Below, piece by piece: positions 5,543 through 8,743 of a stretch of 8,743 nt of DNA. How positions within the stretch are numbered: the first letter of the stretch is position 1; each line of letters starts with the position of its first letter. The stretch comes from Candidatus Thorarchaeota archaeon (GTDB lineage: Archaea > Asgardarchaeota > Thorarchaeia > Thorarchaeales > Thorarchaeaceae), in the NCBI GenBank assembly GCA_013138615.1, contig WTCK01000061.1, positions 1-8,743 of the forward strand. The letters run 5' to 3'. The position numbers and the translations under genes were made by a program. Under the pieces are notes generated by a model. That model was not told where the DNA came from. It was given only the letters and a program-made list of their open reading frames with translations, and did not search any database.

Positions 5543-7945
5543 TTGAAAACTGTTGTAAGCGAGAACCTGGAACGATTTAGACGGGTCGCAAAATACAACA
5601 GGGTAACCCTCCCCGAAGCAGGACTATTGACTCCCAGAGAAGAGATTGCATTTCTCCAAGATGCTATGAATGGTCGGGTCTATGCTCGGGCTGAGAAATG
5701 GATGCTTCCAAACTGGGCAATCCTCGCTCTCAGAAAAGCAGACCCAGATGAGGTCGAGGGATCAGGTTTGCCCAATAATGGCTATCTCAACTGGGGGCCG
5801 ATCGGTTCGCCTGGAGCCAAGAGCTTTGGCATAACGGATACTCATGGACTAGTCACCGCGATTCCAGAATGTGGATCAATTGATTTCTGGCCGCAAGGCG
5901 CAGAAGGAGTTGCATTCCCTGCACTGGCCGAGCATGATGGCCCAAAACTCAACTTACTATCATCACAGGACCAGCTATACGGATGGGAGATGACGACAGG
6001 ACCAGTGACCTTCTCTCGAATGATCTATCATGTTAGTGAAGGCGATAACGAGGCGGTATTCAACGAGATTCTGCTAACTAATCGCTCACTAGAAGAGGTC
6101 AATTTCGCATTTTACGTCGCTCTTCGTCCCATGTCTGCTCGCGGCGTGGAGCCAATTGAGAAGATTGAGTATGATGAGGCTAAGAGCACATTATATTCGA
6201 ATGGACTTATTGCCCTTATTGCAAATCGGTCGCCTTCAGCAGTGGTAATGGCCAACGCAGACAATCCCAGCCTAGTTGAAACTGCAAAAGATACCACAGA
6301 CCGGCATGACCGGGACTACAGCGCCACAAAGGGGTTGGCCTCAGCTGTCTTACGTTATGATGTCAAGTTGCGACCCGCGGGGAGCGAGCGCATATTCTTC
6401 ATCTCTCCTCTGAGCGCTGTGAAGCGAGGCGCACGAGATCTCTCCTTCACTACACATGAGGGCACGCGAGACATCAGTGTCGAGCGCTGGTTCAAATTCT
6501 CAGGGAAACGCTCTGCCGGAACTTATCCAGAGAGAAACTTCGACGATATTCTATCGCAAGCAAAGGCATCATTGGCGATACAAGCGCACACGGCGCTTCT
6601 CTCCCAAGAGCCAACTACGGATTGGAGGGCTCGAGCAAGGATAATTCTTGCCCTACAACAAACTGGTTGTTATGATTTGGCAACGGAGTTATGTTTGGAG
6701 GTTCCGCGGGAGTTTGACATCAAAGAAGGATCATCGGATAGTGCAATACTGGGCCCACTGCTATGGGGCTTGCTCCTGCCCAATGATAACAACAGTGCGA
6801 ATGGCTATCTGAAGGAAATCAGCTCTTACATTGAGAATGCGGTCGGTGTGCTACTAGAAACCATGGCCTCTGAGGTTGAGGACAATAGGGCACCCCCTCC
6901 TGAACCAGTGGTGGAAGAGAGTATCGATGTGCTTTCAGTGGAAACTGAGGAGTTCGAAGATTCCCCCTCGGAAGTCGAGGGCTTCAACAGTGTGCCTGCA
7001 GACGAAACGCCAATCGAAGTAGAGACGCCTGTGGTAGAGCCGCCTCCTCCTCCGGAGCCATGGACTTTATCGGAACTCAATCAGGCCATCTGGAATCTTG
7101 CGGCAATCCAGAAAGCTTCTGTTGCTTTCAAGCCGACATGGAATGAAAAAGTGCTAGCCAAGATAGACCAGACAATCACAGACTACTCTGAGCTCATTGA
7201 CACTAAGCTGGACGAGATGCCTTCTTTTTCCGAGCCGGAACTGACGGATGCCTACTCTCTGGACCTTCTGGAGCTACTGAGTGCAATCAGTCAACTAAGA
7301 CTGTACAATCTGGCTGAGAAATTCCTGAAAGAAGTCGTCAAAATCATTTCTAGCAAGGTGATATCAAAAGGATTAGTTCGATTGAGTGAGCCTCCTGTTC
7401 ACTTCTCGAGCTATCTCTCACTCTGGCTTGCGCACTACTACACTCGCAAGAAGATGCGTGATGACGCAGAAGAGCTGCTGAGGAAAAGCCTTGAGTTCCT
7501 ATCAGACTACAATGTACTCCCAGAATGGGTCAATCCCAGAACTGGTGGCGGGAGCAAGGGCAGCGGTTGTAGTATTCATGCAGCAGCCAATCTTCTCCTC
7601 TTGCTGCGGGACATGATGCTCTACACGGAGGGCAATAATCTCATTGTGTTTCCGGGCATACCAGAAGGGTGGTATACATCCAAGTATCCATTGATAGTCA
7701 GTCGCATCCCTACAAGTATTGGTCCAGTGCACTTGGAGATCGGTGCATCGAAAAATCAGCATCAGATCGAAGTGAAGTTGGAGTCGCTTCCAGAAGAGAT
7801 AGAATTCAGACTTCCATCGGCCATTCCAATATCGATTGTCAAAGTCTACGGTGGTGGTGTTGCGGAACGGTCTGATGACAAGAACTTTCCGTATGTCAAA
7901 GTAGTTCCACTCTCTGAAAGCATTGTTCTTACTTTCCGTAAATAG
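5543..7945 (+). CDS. Six-hairpin glycosidase-like protein, probably cytoplasmic
   Basis: This 800-residue protein has no signal peptide or membrane segment. Residues about 55-305 look like the beta-sandwich domain that precedes the catalytic barrel in many alpha/alpha-barrel carbohydrate enzymes (for example EILLTNRS and FYVALRP). Residues about 310-725 are helix-rich. The C-terminal block at 659-727, with LPEWVNPRTGGGSKGSG, an Ala/Leu-rich helix ending LLLRDMM, and PGIPEGWY, resembles the last hairpin of six-hairpin glycosidase relatives; a short beta tail follows. The barrel is interrupted by a Pro/acidic insertion at 448-506. The substrate and catalytic acids cannot be assigned: GH15, glycogen-debranching-like or an uncharacterised family are all open, and loss of activity is not excluded. 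TTG 5543 was chosen for its GAGGT site; TTG 5528 would add five residues. It is divergent from the exporter operon and has its own TATA-like box. The frame is confident, the fold moderate, the reaction unknown. Confidence 0.85.
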   Translation: MKTVVSENLERFRRVAKYNRVTLPEAGLLTPREEIAFLQDAMNGRVYARAEKWMLPNWAILALRKADPDEVEGSGLPNNGYLNWGPIGSPGAKSFGITDTHGLVTAIPECGSIDFWPQGAEGVAFPALAEHDGPKLNLLSSQDQLYGWEMTTGPVTFSRMIYHVSEGDNEAVFNEILLTNRSLEEVNFAFYVALRPMSARGVEPIEKIEYDEAKSTLYSNGLIALIANRSPSAVVMANADNPSLVETAKDTTDRHDRDYSATKGLASAVLRYDVKLRPAGSERIFFISPLSAVKRGARDLSFTTHEGTRDISVERWFKFSGKRSAGTYPERNFDDILSQAKASLAIQAHTALLSQEPTTDWRARARIILALQQTGCYDLATELCLEVPREFDIKEGSSDSAILGPLLWGLLLPNDNNSANGYLKEISSYIENAVGVLLETMASEVEDNRAPPPEPVVEESIDVLSVETEEFEDSPSEVEGFNSVPADETPIEVETPVVEPPPPPEPWTLSELNQAIWNLAAIQKASVAFKPTWNEKVLAKIDQTITDYSELIDTKLDEMPSFSEPELTDAYSLDLLELLSAISQLRLYNLAEKFLKEVVKIISSKVISKGLVRLSEPPVHFSSYLSLWLAHYYTRKKMRDDAEELLRKSLEFLSDYNVLPEWVNPRTGGGSKGSGCSIHAAANLLLLLRDMMLYTEGNNLIVFPGIPEGWYTSKYPLIVSRIPTSIGPVHLEIGASKNQHQIEVKLESLPEEIEFRLPSAIPISIVKVYGGGVAERSDDKNFPYVKVVPLSESIVLTFRK
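6884..7060 (+). other. Pro/Glu-rich disordered insertion in the glycosidase-like protein
   Basis: Residues about 448-506 contain APPPEP near the start, a long Glu/Asp/Val/Ser stretch without hydrophobic helices, and EPPPPPEP at the end. It splits the helical part into an earlier (about 330-445) and a later half (about 507-690). The two proline clusters flank the acidic part almost symmetrically, which suggests a flexible tether or a joint between two halves. It is in frame and not a repeat array. Confidence 0.7.
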
Positions 7946-7991
7946 TGTCCAGGTATAGGATTGTTAGACCAGCTGAAGACACACTCATGCA

Positions 7992-8687
7992 TTAGCTTGT
8001 GATTACAGAGTCAGGGTCTTTGGTCAACTTCTTGAGCATTTTCTTGTTGTAGAATGGCGCATGGCGATTAAGACAGATGACAACCCCGCATCTTGAACAG
8101 ATGTAGTTGACAACTTCAGAAAATTCAGGAACCTTCCCTACCTGCTTCTTGAATTCATCCCAAGACCCTTTGAAGAAGACACCTCTCTTGGAGGCGTTCT
8201 GAGTCAATGTTAGGTGGAGCTGTTTCAAAAAGAGCTCAGTTCCCCTTGGCCCTCTGTACATATGCACCATGAGGTTCATGACCTTGGCCAGCTCGCAGGA
8301 TATTTCGTAGTAGCGAGGCTCCCACGGCTTCTCAAGCTTATCCTCAATAATTCCTACTTCCCACATCTCGAAGGCTTCTAGACCTGGTTTCTTATCATGC
8401 AATAGCAATCTATCCACGATCTTTCCGCCTTTCTTTCCTTCACCATATCTCACTGTCACGCCTCGTGGGACATGTGTGGGTCTGCCGCAGAATGCATACC
8501 AGCCGCCCGCTGACTCTCCTTTGATTGAACCCCTCACTGCCTGTGCTCGTTTTACGTCCCGGTCAATTTCATGAGCGGGAACCCAGATTGCATGGGTTGC
8601 ACATCGGGCAGTGCCACAGATTGCACACGGGTAAATCTTCCCTGGAGTCTTCGCACCGTAACGTTTACATTCTGCACATTCAGACAC
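7992..8687 (-). CDS. Uncharacterised protein with N- and C-terminal zinc-finger-like clusters
   Basis: I do not recognise the family. The 231-residue protein starts with a cysteine cluster: Cys4-x2-Cys7, then Cys21-x2-Cys24-x4-Cys29-x2-His32, with His39 further on. This partly recalls AN1-like cross-brace fingers, though the last Cys of that pattern is missing. A second half-motif, Cys197-x2-Cys200-x4-Cys205-x3-His209, lies near the C-terminus, so two metal sites or one site built from both ends are possible. The middle (about 45-190) is basic and mixed alpha/beta, without a signal or membrane segment, so it is probably cytoplasmic; binding of RNA, DNA or protein are all open. GTG 8687 was chosen because GGGAG lies 4 bases upstream; TTG 8702 would add five residues. 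It converges with the glycosidase-like gene, 46 bases away, and no clear T-rich terminator is visible in the gap. Confidence 0.78.
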   Translation of the reverse strand: MSECAECKRYGAKTPGKIYPCAICGTARCATHAIWVPAHEIDRDVKRAQAVRGSIKGESAGGWYAFCGRPTHVPRGVTVRYGEGKKGGKIVDRLLLHDKKPGLEAFEMWEVGIIEDKLEKPWEPRYYEISCELAKVMNLMVHMYRGPRGTELFLKQLHLTLTQNASKRGVFFKGSWDEFKKQVGKVPEFSEVVNYICSRCGVVICLNRHAPFYNKKMLKKLTKDPDSVITS

Positions 8688-8743
8688 AATTCTCCCATCC
8701 AATACATCTGTCTATGATTGCGAAACAATGACTCAGTTGCTAC

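Noticed and set aside
6826..7080. Minus-strand Gly/Ser-rich open frame
   Set aside because: Complement of the Pro/Glu-rich insertion of the glycosidase-like gene; composition is explained by the opposite strand.
7946..7991. Bidirectional terminator between the convergent genes
   Set aside because: Searched by eye: there is no T-run of five or more on either strand and no convincing stem-loop in the 46 bases.
1..8743. CRISPR array, tRNA/rRNA gene, insertion sequence or long direct repeats
   Set aside because: No regularly spaced repeats, cloverleaf-like segments, transposase-like frames or terminal inverted repeats were found by eye; the window is almost filled by five genes.

Overview
The window looks archaeal. 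The clues are TATA-like boxes (not bacterial -35/-10 pairs) ahead of the divergent genes, Shine-Dalgarno sites mixed with TTG/GTG starts, a signal-peptide surface protein rich in N-glycosylation sequons, and a lone zinc-finger protein of an unfamiliar type. G+C is about half by eye. An Asgard-type (for example Thorarchaeota-like) or similar mesophilic archaeon would fit, but this is an impression; there is no marker gene here.

Layout. Positions 1-5265 hold a tightly packed minus-strand operon, read from right to left: an ABC-2 exporter permease, its ATPase, and a secreted subtilisin-fold protein that runs off the left edge. The permease stop and the outermost ATPase start share one base, and the subtilase start lies 7 bases past the ATPase stop. 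Positions 5266-5542 are a divergent promoter region. Positions 5543-7945 (plus) encode a cytoplasmic protein that looks like a six-hairpin (alpha/alpha barrel) glycosidase with an N-terminal beta domain. After a 46-base convergent gap, a minus-strand gene at 7992-8687 encodes a small protein with cysteine clusters at both ends. No RNA gene, insertion sequence, CRISPR array or origin was seen.

What stands out. The subtilase keeps the catalytic Asp and His, but the nucleophile Ser aligns with Ala and the oxyanion-hole Asn with Asp, so it reads as an intact but catalytically dead pseudoprotease. It is co-transcribed with an exporter whose ATPase carries an unusual N-terminal domain of about 225 residues that may contain a twice-repeated beta unit. 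The permease has a large outside domain. A reasonable but unproven model is a membrane exporter working with a dedicated surface pseudoprotease as binding partner, receptor or scaffold. The divergent glycosidase-like gene may share regulation with the exporter through the common intergenic region, but nothing in the sequence shows a functional link.
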